A stretch of DNA of 64,000 nucleotides, taken from NCBI GenBank assembly GCA_963675135.1, contig OY776129.1, positions 60,451,028 through 60,515,027 on the forward strand, given 5' to 3'. Numbering within the stretch: the stretch's first letter is position 1; the number at the start of each line of letters is the position of its first letter. Under the pieces are notes generated by a model. It saw only the letters and a list, made by a program, of their open reading frames with translations. It did no database searches and was not told where the DNA came from. The DNA comes from Galeopsis tetrahit. Its lineage: Eukaryota > Streptophyta > Magnoliopsida > Lamiales > Lamiaceae. Of the stretch, positions 12,401-25,003 are shown piece after piece. The position numbers were made by a program, and so were the translations under genes.

Positions 12401-12702
12401 CACATCTTAGGGGAGGTGCAAGTATGGTACAATTTGGGGGTGAAGTTGTGAATAGTAGAACTTCAGGGGCACATACATCAACTCAAATGGGGAGTGGACA
12501 TTTTGCAGGAGAGGGCTTCGGAAAAGCATCTTATTTTCGGAATTTGCAAGTGGTCGATTGGGATAACAGTTTGATCCCTTTATCTAATCTTCGAGTTTTA
12601 GCTGATCATCCCAATTGTTACGACATACGAGGAGGGGTCAACCGAGTTTGGGGGAATTATTTTTATTATGGAGGACCTGGTAGAAATTCCAGGTGTCCTT
12701 GA
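9419..12702 (+). CDS. Neprosin-domain (DUF239) secreted protein, 7 exons, 417 aa
   Basis: Exons: 9419-9622, 9716-9802, 9892-10110, 10503-10667, 11097-11150, 11293-11439, 12325-12702; all joins keep frame. The start at 9419 gives a clear signal peptide (residues 1-30, hydrophobic VFVFFLLFIS core). Residues about 50-165 match the neprosin activation (DUF4409) region, with SPDGDIIDCV, HQPAFDHP and the basic tract RRFGRKIRRPIRR. Residues about 171-417 form the neprosin domain, with GNEYYGAKASLNVW, IEAGWQVSPELYGD, GCYNLLCSGFVQ and DPKHGNWWLEFG. Family members are glutamic peptidases or uncharacterised secreted proteins. By spacing, E221 (IEAGW) and E332 (GGEV) could be the catalytic pair; that is inference. 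Length is typical. Introns 1 and 4 use GC donors. An upstream in-frame extension from 9293 lacks a signal peptide and was not chosen. Confidence 0.9.
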
Positions 12703-13117
12703 AAATAAATAATACTACTCCTATATCGATGCCTTTTTTTTTCTCTCTTTTTCGGGTGATTTTAGGTCGATTTTGTGTGAAAATAGAATAGGAGATCGAA
12801 ATATTTTTTTTTTCTTCTTGGATCTAAAATGATGATCCAATAATTTTTAATTCGTTTAGTTTAGGTGTACTGTAAATTGGGGATGAAATAGTGAAAATAC
12901 TGTGTTTTCAAGCTTTTTTTTTGGTGTGTGGATGCTTACTTTTTAATTTTGAGTGGTTTCAAATACGAGATTAGTTTTCCGAAAAATCTCAAAATGAAAT
13001 GGTTGATATTGCTAAATATTATTTTGTTAATTGTTTGGACCCAATTGTATGTTACAATTTGTTGCAAAATAATTAAAAATATATATATTTAAATCACTTA
13101 AAATTTAATTTTAAGTA
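12703..13117. other. Downstream of neprosin gene
   Basis: Presumed 3' UTR, with aaataaataa just after the stop codon, followed by AT-rich intergenic sequence. Nothing else recognised. Confidence 0.5.
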
Positions 13118-13473
13118 CTCCCTCCACTTTAAATAAGTGTCATTTTAACAATTTTCAACATATTAAGATATATAATCATGGACCATTTTACCCTTCATTA
13201 ATGATAACTAATTTTAATATTAAATTTATATTTAGTAATGAATGTGGTCAATATTGTAGATGATATTCATGTACACAATAATTAAGGTTTATGCATGATT
13301 TATGTTATAATACTATATTCAAAAGGGAAAAAACTTAAATCAAGGTAAAGAAAATGGAGGGAGTACAATGTACAAGGGTAAAATTGTCAAACTTGAAGAA
13401 AAAAGTGTAGAATGACACTTATTTAAAAAATATTGAAAAAGGCAAAGTGACATTTAATAAAAAATGGAGGGAG
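13118..13473. mobile_element. Stowaway-type MITE, 356 bp
   Basis: The left end ctccctccactttaaataag pairs with the right end ggagggag, and the inner aagtgtcatttt pairs with aatgacactt near 13410. TA flanks both ends (13116-13117, 13474-13475). An extra ggagggagta at 13356-13365 suggests a rearranged or composite right arm. Confidence 0.75.
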
Positions 13474-15577
13474 TATATAATATGGACATGTAATTGCACA
13501 CTAAATTTATCTTATGCTCCGTATTAATAATATAGTACATTATTTATGTCGCTAATGAGAACAAGTAGTTGATTAATTAGTAATTTTTATATGAGTTAAA
13601 TATTTTTGCATTGAAGTCATTGATGAATGCTAGTAACTGTCTTTATCTCTTCTTAATGAATCCACCTACCTTCGTTGTGTAATGTTCACGTACAATATTG
13701 ATCACCTTTCAATTCCTCAGGCTGGCACTTCCTTAAAAGGTTCTCCAAAGATGTATCTTCTTCAAAAAGAATATATGAATTTCCCAAATTTTATAAGCAC
13801 AATTTTTTGTAATAAATAATAGCATTATATAGTACCCAAAGAACAAATGCATAGGAAAATATATATATAGTCCGAATGTTGTGTGAGCATACATGAGTGA
13901 AATTTCACATAATTTTCCATAAACTCATGAGTCATTTAACATAATAAACAAGACTTGTTTCGTATATGAAATTGATTATCGATCTCATATAAATTTCCGT
14001 GCAATTTTCATTGAATAAAATGATTTTAAAATATTAGTTTAAATAGTTATAAACTAACTAAACACTTGTTCGTATCATGAAAAAATATTAATTTGTGTAG
14101 GGAAAAAAATGAAAGTACATAAAGGTATTAATTAAAGTATTATTCCATTTTTCATTATATATTCATTTTTTTTTCTTTTCATTCTCCAATGATCCATTAA
14201 AATATGAATTAAAATCATAACACCACTTTCCTCACTAAATGGTAAAAGTCTAAAAAAAAATTCCAGATATCACACATTGGGTTAGCAATCCAGTTCGTGC
14301 ATTGATGGATGTGGACCTTTGGATGGTGGACTCATTGTATCCTTTACCATGGTGACATGCGGATGTTCATAGCTAAAATTATGTTATCATGACCATGATA
14401 CCATGGAAAAAAATATATTCCTTTGGCACATGACATATCACAATCTGCCATTGAATTGGAACATAGACGATTGATACAGACAGCTCGGGCCTCGCGAACC
14501 ATACATAGAGCTCCGGCCTGGCCCAGTCCAGCCTATCTGGCCAAGAAATGTTCTTGGGCTGAATCAAGTCGGCCCATAAACTAGTCGGATCTATAAAATT
14601 AAAGTCCAGTCTAGTGTGTTTTAGTCTAGAGGGCTAGCCCAGTCCATAATATGATTTTTATTTTTTTAAAAATGTTTTTAACAAAAATTATTTATATAAA
14701 CCTTATTACCTATTAGTCATATACGAGTAATATTTATTTGTACAAATAATTATAATTAAAAAAATACTCCATACAATACTTCTTCCATCCACTTAAATAT
14801 TCTTTTTTTTTTCACATATTATAAAACTATTGTTTGTTTATATGTAAAGTAGAGAATAAAGTAGATAAAATATAATAAAGTAGAGAAGAGATAAAATAGG
14901 TGTGGTGGATATATTTAAAAAAAAAAAAAACATGAATACGTATATGGACAATCCGAAAAGGAAAATAGGAACACTTTATGTGGTCGAAGGTAGTACTAAC
15001 TACACATAATTCATTAACAACCATAATCAGTATAGTATTACAATGCATAATAAGTTCAAATATAATTATAAAAAATTCATAAGTTTAAACTTTAAAATCA
15101 AAATAAAATTTAAGTATATGATAATTTACTAAATTTAATAGTTTAATTATCTTAAAAGAAATGTTCGGGCCAAATGGACTGTCCACGTCCCGTCAAGTCA
15201 ATGGATCGAACCAAATAGGTCCATTTTTATATGGGTCTATAAATTTATAGTCCAACACGTACTAAACTTTAAATTGACTGGATCGAACCATCGAGTTGGG
15301 CCCAAATTGACGCCTCTAACTATTCATCATACTTGTTACATTTGCATGCGTTTCGAGTGCTTATTATGTGGTGCAACTTCAAACTTCATGCATATATGGT
15401 ATGACAATATTAATGGGCTTTTATTAGCCCGATGACAAATGCCTTTCGGCCCAATCAGTGTATTTTCCTTGGGTACGGTTATTTGCACAACCATCTTTGT
15501 TAAATACACTCTAAATCTTTATTTATTATTTAAATATGATTGGAACTCTTTTTGAAAGAAAAAATAGTTAGTAAATA
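13474..15577. other. Intergenic with GGCCCA-rich degenerate repeats
   Basis: No gene supported. 14480-14650 and 15165-15320 are rich in gggcc/ggccc, agtcca and ggatcgaacca motifs and look like the two arms of an old MITE. Inverted ends and target duplication are too decayed to define. Confidence 0.4.
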
Positions 15578-15860
15578 CTCCCTCCGTCCCACAATAACTT
15601 TCACACTTTCCTTTTCGGGACGTCCCACAATAACTTTCACACCCTTAAAATGGAAAATCTTTTATAAACTCCACACTCACAATAACCTCAATTTTACACA
15701 AATGCCATTACTTTATCTTCACACATACACAAAAGTCAACTCATTTTTTTACTTTATAGATAAAGTTTTACAAAATTACCCCTCAAAACTTCACTCATTA
15801 TTACACTTTCTTAATTTGCGTGTCCATCTACCTATGAAGATTAATATGGGACGGAGGGAG
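15578..15860. mobile_element. Stowaway-type MITE, 283 bp
   Basis: It starts ctccctccgtcccacaataa and ends atatgggacggagggag with TA on both sides. An internal copy of cgtcccacaataactttcac lies 40 bases inside the left end. Confidence 0.85.
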
Positions 15861-16471
15861 TACATCATATGACCGCGATAGTATTTTTTAAGAAAACAAA
15901 AATCAATTTTTTAGTATGTGAAAACACCCAAGTTTCACCGTCGAAAACCACCGGACCCCACCCCCACCGATCTCCAATTTTTTTTATTTTTTTTTATCAA
16001 AATTTCTGTATTTGAAACTCTAGAAGTTGTTTTTTGTTTGTATTTACTTATTTTGGGTGGGTTGTGTGGTAGTTTGGGCCTACTTCGATAAATATGTATT
16101 GAAATGTGTATCTTTTTTTGACATGTGTTATTTATACATAGCCTAAAATTAGTTATTTTTGTTTTAGAATTTGACTGATGATGACAACGATCTAAACTAT
16201 GCTGAAGATTCTGATTAAATAATTAATGATGGAAATGATGTTCAAAATGACTCGAAGGAGTATGAATGCTAAAGATGATTCTCAAAACAATGAGTACGTT
16301 GAAGATGTCCTAAGGAATGAGATTGTGATGGAATATACGAACGTATTCACAAATGATAATTATTTTTCAACTTACGGAAGACTTTACAAGACTGGGTTCA
16401 CGTTTTAGCTAAGAAGACACATGTGTTCATGTAGGTCTCTCGCAGCCATTTCAACTTCATAATTAAAGACA

Positions 16472-16801
16472 TGTGTGTACCAGTACCACTAACTACATCT
16501 ATTACAACAGTTGCATTTATACCCAAAAAAATCGTAATATCATCTTTGTTCAAGGGACGATTACACTGCTAGACTGTATCGGCCGCCCTTCAACCGGTAA
16601 ACTGGTAATGTAGTATACATTATCCACTGTAATGGTAATTTCATCAAATGAGAAATGATCGAAAAGCTTTAGTCTTGGGATGTCATCACTCCACAAAAAT
16701 TGTATCAGGTTCTTGTTTGTGTTCAGAGAAATTTCTAATTTGAACCAATATTGATTTCTTAAAATACATTCTTCACCATCAATGTTGTTGTTTCTAGTCA
16801 T
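16472..16801 (-). pseudogene. Plant mobile domain (PMD) protein fragment
   Basis: The minus-strand frame from 16801 reads DEITITVDNVYYITSLPVEGRPI, split here as DEITITVDNVYYI and TSLPVEGRPI. This matches the core motif of the plant mobile domain, usually (E)MTxTLxDVxxLxGLPVxGRPV. PMD is found in MAIN-like proteins and is often carried by Mutator-like and gypsy transposons. Only about 80 residues remain before a stop near 16550, with no recognisable start or partner exons, so it is a relic. A plus-strand frame at 16226-16408 next to it is acidic and not assignable. Confidence 0.55.
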
Positions 16802-17092
16802 CTTAAAAAAATGTTCATGCCAAAAGTTTGCTAATGTGACTGTAAAAACTACAAAATATCATACTAAACCGAACAATAAACTCATTAAACTACAAAATAA
16901 CTTAAAAACTACCATCAAAATCATTAAACTATAAACAAACCCATAATAAACTTTAAAATACAAACAAAAACATGAGTTCGAATGCTTTAAACTTCCATCA
17001 AAACAAACAATTTTTTTTAAACTATCATCAAACTTATGATGTTAATAGAATATATATATATACCTATGTTGCCCAAATGATTCGTCTGTAGG

Positions 17093-17656
17093 CAGTGACG
17101 GACCCAGAAATTTTGGATTGGGGCTCGATTTGTAATACTATAAATAAAAAATAATATTATAAAATTTTATATCTACAAACAAAATTTTATTGTAAAATTT
17201 TCAATAGACCTCATTTTACTAATTTAAATTTAACGACTTTTGTTATGTTTAAAAAAAAATTAACTGTTTTAACTCATAATAAGTGAAACAATGTTAAAAT
17301 TTAACGTGCATTCTCGTTGAGACATTATTCAACAAATGTAGAACTTAAAATATATCTCCATATTCATTCAGTGATGACTTGCATATATACCTTAACAAGT
17401 TCACTTTTGAATTTTTAGTGATGTGTGTGGTCAAATAAATTAGGAGTATTTTGAGTGATTTAGTGAGAATGTAGTAAGATTATTAATTTTGTGGATTATT
17501 TACGTATTATAAGTGTGCTAAATACTTTGAGATATCTCAAGAAAAAAGTGAACAAATAATTAAGAGACGAAAGAAATATATATATATATATATAAAAAAT
17601 AAAAAAATCAGTGGGGAGCCAATATGGCCCCCTGGCAATACCTGGGACCGTCTCTG
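17093..17656. mobile_element. hAT-type MITE, family CAGTGRCGGACCCA, copy 1
   Basis: The left end is cagtgacggacccagaaatt; the right end reads ctgggaccgtctctg, an imperfect inverted match. A perfect 8-bp duplication, tctgtagg, flanks it (17085-17092, 17657-17664). The 564-bp interior is AT-rich without a transposase. Confidence 0.85.
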
Positions 17657-17664
17657 TCTGTAGG

Positions 17665-18587
17665 CTCATTGTCATCATCTTCATCATCTTCGCATGCTCG
17701 TTTGTCACCGACAGTTTCAAGTTTGTTACGAAACATACGATTTTTGTTTGGGTTGTTCACGAAGGGTATGATTTTTATTATTTGAATTATTGGGGGTGTA
17801 TCTACTAACTGATTTTAGTGTGTAAAGAACATAGTTTAGGGAAGTGTATCTACAAATCACGATTTTTACGGAGGACTAATCGTAGGTGTATTTAACATTG
17901 GCAGTGGACTCCTGAAATGTAATTTATTGCTTCAATACGGGTCATTAAAAAAAAAAGTGCAAACACCAATTTTTAACAAATTTGGATAATTGGAGTGCCC
18001 GGCGAAACATTGAGTCATAAAACCTCCTTTCTAGATATGACACATCGCATTAATCTTCAATAATAAAATAATATATAAAAATTAAATAACTACATAATAG
18101 GCCGTTAAAAATTATAACTAGATAATAGGCTGTCAAATATTAAATAACTAGATAATAGGCCATTAAAAATTAAATAACTAGATATAGGCCATTAAAACAA
18201 TATATACAAATTATAAAATCGGATCAAAATCATTATTTTCATATTATAGGCCATTAAAACATTAGGAATATAATTAATTTTAATCATTAATGAGATAGAT
18301 ATAATGCACGAATTCTCTAAAAATCACTAGTATATAGTAATAGTATCGGACGGTGTAGTTGCAATTTGCATTACGCCACATGGCAAACCCGTCGATTTAA
18401 AAAAAAAATAAAAAAATCTGAAACTGAGGAATTGCGAATCAGGCAAGGGTGCTCAAGTTTTTTTTTTTTTTTTTTTTAAATCTTAATTAGTTTTTGGGAA
18501 GGTTTTGGGCAATATTGAATATTTTAAAACCTAATAATTTAAAATATAAAACAATTAAAATCTTTAATTTCTAAAACTAAATCAAAC
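17665..18587. other. Intergenic, with short taggccattaaa repeats
   Basis: No gene supported. About 18095-18265 has five or six spaced copies of ataggccattaaaa/aactagataataggc. The rest is AT-rich. Confidence 0.5.
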
Positions 18588-18595
18588 CACGTACA

Positions 18596-19154
18596 TAGGG
18601 GTGGACGTAGGTCGGACAGGGGCCTACGGCCTAGCCTATTAAGGGCCTTGTTAGACCTAGCCTATTTATAATATGAGTCGGGCTAAGGCTTTTTAAAAAG
18701 TCTATTTAGTTAAGTAGGCTAGGCTTAGGCTTTAAATAAGGCCTTATAAGTCTACCAGGCCGGTCTATTTAACATTATATATTATATTTATATATATTTT
18801 ATAATAAGTTATTCTTAAAATTTAGTACTAACATTTATATTAAATTAAATTAAAGTAAGTTAAATTTATTTTAGTACTTTTGAAATCATTATAATGTTTG
18901 TATTTAAACTCATAGCTGTAATGCATTTATTTTGGTAGTAAATTTTATTTGCAACTTTGAATATTGAACTACGATTCATATTTAATAGGCTTCTAAAAGG
19001 CTCGTAGGCCTGACCTATTTACTTAAAAGGCCAGACTTAGGCTGCAAAAAAAGCCTATCACAGATAACAGGCCAGGCTCAGGCTCAATATTTATAAACCA
19101 GGCCCAGACTTTTTCATGTAAAGCCTAGCCTAGCCCAGCCTATTTCCACCCCTA
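18596..19154. mobile_element. hAT-type MITE with TAGGGGTGGA ends, 559 bp
   Basis: It begins taggggtggacgtaggtcgg and ends cagcctatttccacccct a. The perfect 8-bp duplication cacgtaca sits at 18588-18595 and 19155-19162. The interior is rich in aggcct and taggctaggctt motifs. A decayed relative lies at about 33545-33930. Confidence 0.9.
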
Positions 19155-19162
19155 CACGTACA

Positions 19163-19351
19163 CCATACCCTCACACCTATCCTAATCAGACATCTAATTC
19201 TTTTAATTTCATGCTAAAAGCACACGATATTTCATAAATAAAATAATAATAAAGAAATGCCGAACGTAATTATATCTCCAAGTCGGGAGCCCTTTATCGT
19301 ATTGCAAAGCAGTGGGAGTTTCAACTTAATATGGCACCACTAATTATTTAA

Positions 19352-19382
<31 letters not shown>

Positions 19383-20310
19383 TTGCAGGTGTTATATATA
19401 ATAAAATATAAATAAATAGACATATCTCGTCGAATTGCATCCTAAAATTTTAAAAATACGTATCTCGGCACCTGTATCGCATCGCCCTTGCACCCATGCA
19501 ACATAGTGTGGTAGTCAAGTTTTTCATTGTCTTATATAAAAAAGAAAAAAAAAATCAGATTGACACATGTACGTAACTATATATTCTATAAACGATACCT
19601 CATTAATGAGACATGTTGTAAAGACAACTCATAAGCAAAACAAACCTCATGCATGTTCACAATTCACACAAAATACTTTAAATTATACATGGCTAAATAA
19701 TATCTCTATTTCACTTCATTTATAATAACTTTTCTTATATAGACATATTCATGCCATACACGTAATATATTTATATATAATCAAACAATCGTAGGGAAGT
19801 AACCAGGCGATATTGTTTACCTAAGAATAGCATATATCTGTAAGATTTAAACTAATCATATAGATAGTAATATAGATATAATTTCATTTTAACTTTTAAG
19901 GTCACCTAGACAATTACGTTACATTATTTTATGGTCAATAACGTTACATTGCCTCGAAATAAAAATACTTGGGTGTGAACAATCTTCCAGCATGTGTCAC
20001 TTATTTTTGCTAATTAGAGCACGAGTACGAAAGCATTCGCATTCAAAAAAAAAAAAGTACACACGAATTCGCAACCGTCTAAAAATCCACACTGGATAAA
20101 GTTTTTCTCCATCATGAAAAAAATTCACAACCATCTAAAAATGCACCATAATTAATTAATAAAAATGCACCATAATTAATTAATAGAATTTTTCTCATTC
20201 AGTCATTCACACTCACTTACATCTAGAAAAAAAATACAAAATCTGTGTAATTTTGCTTGAATCCATATTTAGTACGTTCTTTATCTTTTAAAATTGAAAA
20301 AAAAATCAAT
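19163..20310. other. Intergenic, nothing recognised
   Basis: AT-rich with a TA microsatellite (about 19356-19381). No gene or element ends supported. Confidence 0.5.
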
Positions 20311-20503
20311 TGTAGTTCATTTGTTATCAGGATAGGTCCTTTTGGACGAAAAAATCAAAATTGGCCAGAAATTACCTCATGCCCCTGGTATATCCAAAAT
20401 GGTCCTATTTCGATAACTTTGCTTACATAACTATCCAACATACCATATAAATTCAGAGAATTGAAATATATTTATAATTAACTCATAATGTAACTTTATA
20501 TAA

Positions 20504-20543
<40 letters not shown>

Positions 20544-20697
20544 CCAAAAAGAATTTGAAAAAAAAAAAAAAAATCATGCTAGCACTTTCGTCAGATCAGG
20601 ACCAATTTTGTTACCTCATTGACCCGTACTTGTTAATTCCGGCCAGTTTTTAAAATTTTCGTTGAAAAAGGACTTGTCCTGTTAACAAATGACTACA
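20311..20697. mobile_element. Inverted-repeat element with about 50-bp arms
   Basis: The left arm (20311-20380: tgtagttcatttgttatcag, gataggtcctttt, aaattggccagaa) pairs with the right arm (20628-20697: ccggccagtttt, aaaaaggacttgtcctgtta, caaatgactaca). The core is AT-rich with a TA microsatellite and a poly-A tract. No flanking duplication can be read, so it may be a foldback MITE of unknown class. Confidence 0.6.
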
Positions 20698-21781
20698 GCC
20701 GAAGAGAATCAAATGTCAAATGTGGATTCTGATAAATTAATAGGACCATTTGTGAAAAAAAATTCACCACCCGCATCATTTGGACTTACAAGAAACAAGC
20801 TAAGATGTAGGATTAAAAAACAAGTTCTAAACATTATTTTAAAATTTGGTGAGATCGATAATATTTTTTTTTATACCAAGACTAAATAAGATTTAAGATA
20901 TAATTAAAATTTATATGAAACTTATCTCAACATTGATTTTTTAAAATTATGAATCTAGCTAAAAGAAACAATTAATGTTATTTTTTCACAAATTGAGAAA
21001 GCTAGTTGCATAGCTTGCATTGGAACCAAACCAAATTTAGATGTAAATGCACCGAATAATAAGATAATAAATAAATGCCATGTGCTTCCAATTTAATTCT
21101 TTTATCCGGGACGAGTAGTCAGCTAGCGTGGGCATGGTGGCCGTAACGTAACTAGATACTAGTCAAAGTCAACTACCAGAATCTGAGGATTTTACTATCA
21201 CACCCTTTGAAATTTCTCTAAATTCAACTTGACACCCCATAAATAATGCACTGACATAAATTAAATTTGAATTCGACCATCCAACTTATCGATCTGTCCC
21301 GTTTAAGATGTTTTAAATTTTGTTGAAAAAGGTCCGAATCCAATCATATGAGCTTTTTTTTTTAATATATAATAATTGTTTTATATGAATAGGAGTAGAT
21401 GTATTGAAGGCATATATATTAATGTTATTGTATTATTAATTTTTTTTTTTTTTTATATTCGAAAATAAAAAAAATTGATATTTCCAAAAGATTAGGTGGT
21501 CCTTGAATAAGAGAGTATGATGAATCTGGTTCACTGAATTATGGCACTTAATTGTATCAATGATCAATTACGTGTAATGATATTGATTTGTATAATAATG
21601 AACACTGCACTTGTATTTTTGTATGGAATTACATTAATTTGTATAAATATATAAGACATAGCCATTACGAAGCTATTACAGAGTTCAATTTCTGCAAACT
21701 ATAAACATATTATACGTGTCCAATCTTCAAAAGAGAATTATCTTATATAGTTTCGGATTTTGTTTCCAGTAAACTAGCTCC
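20698..21781. other. Intergenic, nothing recognised
   Basis: AT-rich. The small open frame at 20689-20889 begins inside the inverted-repeat arm and has no family resemblance. Confidence 0.5.
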
Positions 21782-21789
21782 AAAGGCGG

Positions 21790-22325
21790 CAGTGGCGGAC
21801 CCAAGATTCTGAATTTGGGGGTACGATGAATGTATAAATGAACCAGATATTTACGATACAAATAAATATATGTATGAATATTTTAAGATATATGCAAATA
21901 AATGTGTGAGTTGTAAGTATTCTGACAAAATATGAAAAATAATGTTTAGATGGCTCAATGACATACTTGTAATTTTCATTAGATTTTTTTTAATATGAAA
22001 GGTAAGATTTTAAATGGTTTAATGACAAAATATAAAAAATAAGAGAGAAGAAGTATAAAATAATGTTGTACAGAGTGTGCATTATATACATAAATGCCTC
22101 AACTAATTATGGACCGAAAATAGAGAAAAATAAGGAAAGCGGATAACATATCGCTAGATATTCACGGAATCAAAAGATATGGCGTATATTTGATAATTTG
22201 ATATTTTCCAATAATTCATTATTATAAAATTATTTTTATACATAATAATAATAAAAAAAAAAAAAGGAAAATTTTGGGATTTGGGGTACAGTTGTACCCC
22301 ATGTCCCAAGCTAGGTCAGCCTCTG
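21790..22325. mobile_element. hAT-type MITE, family CAGTGRCGGACCCA, copy 2
   Basis: The left end is cagtggcggacccaagattc; the right end ccatgtcccaagctaggtca, then gcctctg, is its loose complement. A perfect 8-bp duplication, aaaggcgg, flanks it (21782-21789, 22326-22333). It is 536 bp and belongs to the same family as 17093-17656. Confidence 0.9.
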
Positions 22326-22982
22326 AAAGGCGGGATTTAACCACAATGCATTCCAAAAAAAAATGTCAGTCGCTTCTTTTCCATTTTTTTCAATGCCTAA
22401 GCTGTTGTAAGTAGGGGTGGGTAAATATACCGAAATTTCGGTATACCGAGCTTTTCGTATCGAAAAAATATCGAAATTATCAAAATTTTCGGTACGGTAA
22501 CAGTATGAAAAATGATCATACCGCGGTATTTCGGTATACCGAAAAAATTTCGTTATTCGGTATGAAACGGTATATCGATATACCGAAACCTTAATAAAAT
22601 AATAATTTTATAATATAATTTATAATTTTATATTATTTTTAAATTTAAATAAAATAAACCTTAAATAATTAATTTTGATATAAAACAATGCTTCAATATT
22701 TTCGGTATGAATTTATATACCGGTATTTCGATATGAAATTATGATTCAATATTTTCGATATGAATCGGTATACCGATATGGTACGGTATACCGATATACC
22801 GTACCGAAAATTCGGTATATCGAAATTACGGTACGGTATCGATATGAATTCTTACATACCAAAAATTTCGGTATACCGAGATTACGATATACCGAAATTT
22901 CGGTATGATAACGGTATGGAATTTTTAAATATCGAAATTTTCGGTACGATGATGGTATAGTTCCGTAAAGTCGGTATACCGT

Positions 22983-24863
22983 TGATTCGGGTGGAATTTA
23001 CACGATTTAGATGCATATTTGAAGCTCATTTGATGTTTATTTCATTGAATTATTGGTTGATTATCATTGTTTTGATCAAAATAAGAGAAAGGTAGTGTTT
23101 TGTCGATTTTGTAGGAAAAACGATGGATTTTAGAAGCAAAACACATACCATACTTCACTTGATCAAGAAGAGAAGCTGACCATTGGGTTCGTCTTGAAAA
23201 ACGGAGTGGAATGACTAAAAGAATCAAGTCGTTTGGAGGTCGGAAGCAAAAGTTATGCACGAAACAAGTTCGGAGTGCAACTCGGCCGAGCTCCCAACTC
23301 GGCCGAGTGGAAAAAGAGTCCAGAATCTGGAACATCTTGCAATCCGGCTGAGTTACACCATCCGGCCGAGTGGCCTGAAAAATGCTCAAGATATGTTTAA
23401 GGCACAACTCGGCCGAGCTCTCCAATCCGGCCGAGTGGAAAAGATTGGTAATTCGGCCGAGCTCTCCAATCCGGCCGAGTGGAATGGGAATGCAGAATCT
23501 GGAACGATTGGCAATCCGGCCGAGCTACGCCATCCGGCCGAGTTGCCTGAAAAAGAGGGCAATGCATTCTATGGCCCGACTCGGCCGAGCTACTGAGTGA
23601 ACAAAAATGGAAAACACGCTTTTGGAAGTGCCCGACTCGGCCGAGCTGCCCGATTCGGCCGTGTGACCTCTTATTTTCGCCTAAAATCGTGTTTCTACCT
23701 TAGGGCACATGCCAAGCACTTTTGGAAGAGTATGTAAGGCCCAAAGTTCGTTTTTGAAAGGGGATTCCACACATTGAGAAGACTCTACACATAGTGATAG
23801 GTTTTTGAGATAGTTTTCTTCTAGTTTTCCATGGATTAGCTTAGAATTTAGTTAATTTGGTGTTTTCAATCAAGGATTGTAAGTGGATTTTGCTTATTTC
23901 ATCATATTGTAGCTACAAATCCATCATCAAGGTGATATCTCTCAATTTTAAGTTTCAATTTGGTAATTACTTTCTATCTTGCAATTTCTTTAATCAATTA
24001 GCATGGGCTTTATGTTATTTTGTGTTGTAGTCATGGGATTCTCTTCTAGAACCATGGGCTAATCCCCAATTGCCTTGGGTGTGGATGTTTTGATGGGAAT
24101 TTAGTGTAATTGTGAAGTAGTTACATGATTCACTTAAGATTTGGGTGTAAATGTTTCTAGAGTTGTGTTGTGTTTGATTCATTTGATTGATCAACCCTAT
24201 TAGCTAGCATTTTCGATTGTGTTGATTGCAACGAGAGTTGGGTTTGCATGATTGGGGTGTGAGTGTGAGCTTTGGTCAATTGAATAGAAGTTAATTAGTA
24301 ATTAGCTAACCGAGAGGAGGTTAATGGCTAGACCGACAACTTTAGACACTAAACGAATATAGGTCGTCTAGGAGTTTGGTGAGAGGGCGTTTCATAAGCA
24401 TTAGTAACCGTGTTGAAAGTGCTTATGAAACATTATCCTAGAAGCTTATGGTATTTGGTTAGATCCTATAATTGCTAATCAATGCACGATGTTCGCCTAT
24501 GCCTTTCGAGGGGGTTTGCACACTTATGTGATAGCCTTTAGCTTAATCCGAATTCATATCTAATTCATGTAATTGGTTCACTAGTTCATTAATTCCTAAC
24601 AAAACGGAAACACCCGAGGCAATACACTTCTCTTGCACTTTCCAAAAGAAAGTTAGTTAGTTCACTATATGTAGTCACTATTACTTTTTACTTTAGTTAA
24701 TTTGGTTTAATATCTTTGTTCTTATTCCCGAAAATCCAAACAAACAAGCTTAGTTACTACAATAGCATGATAACTTGCAACTTTAGGGATTCATTGATAC
24801 TCAATTAAGTCCTTGGAACGAAAATATACTTGGGAAAACTTATCCAAAAATACGAACAAGTCA
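22983..24863 (+). repeat. 5' LTR of Athila-like element
   Basis: The 1881-bp LTR starts tgattcgggtgg and ends acgaacaagtca. 23280-23665 contains about a dozen cggccg-centred palindromes, mostly ctcggccgag or tccggccgag. Compared with the 3' LTR it has small insertions around 23275 and 23440 and otherwise very few differences. Confidence 0.95.
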
Positions 24864-24864
24864 A

Positions 24865-24882
24865 TGGCGCCGCTGCCGGGGA
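24865..24882 (+). other. Primer-binding site, tRNA-Asp type
   Basis: tggcgccgctgccgggga lies two bases after the LTR end and matches the complement of the plant tRNA-Asp 3' end with about one mismatch. It marks minus-strand priming. Confidence 0.8.
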
Positions 24883-25003
24883 CTTAAGCGAGTGTTGTTA
24901 GTGAAACTTATAGTTTGTTAAGTGTTATTGATAGTAGCATTTCTTTTTGTTATTTTGTTTTTGTTCATCTTTGTGGGCTTTGACATTTTTCTTTTGTAGG
25001 TGC

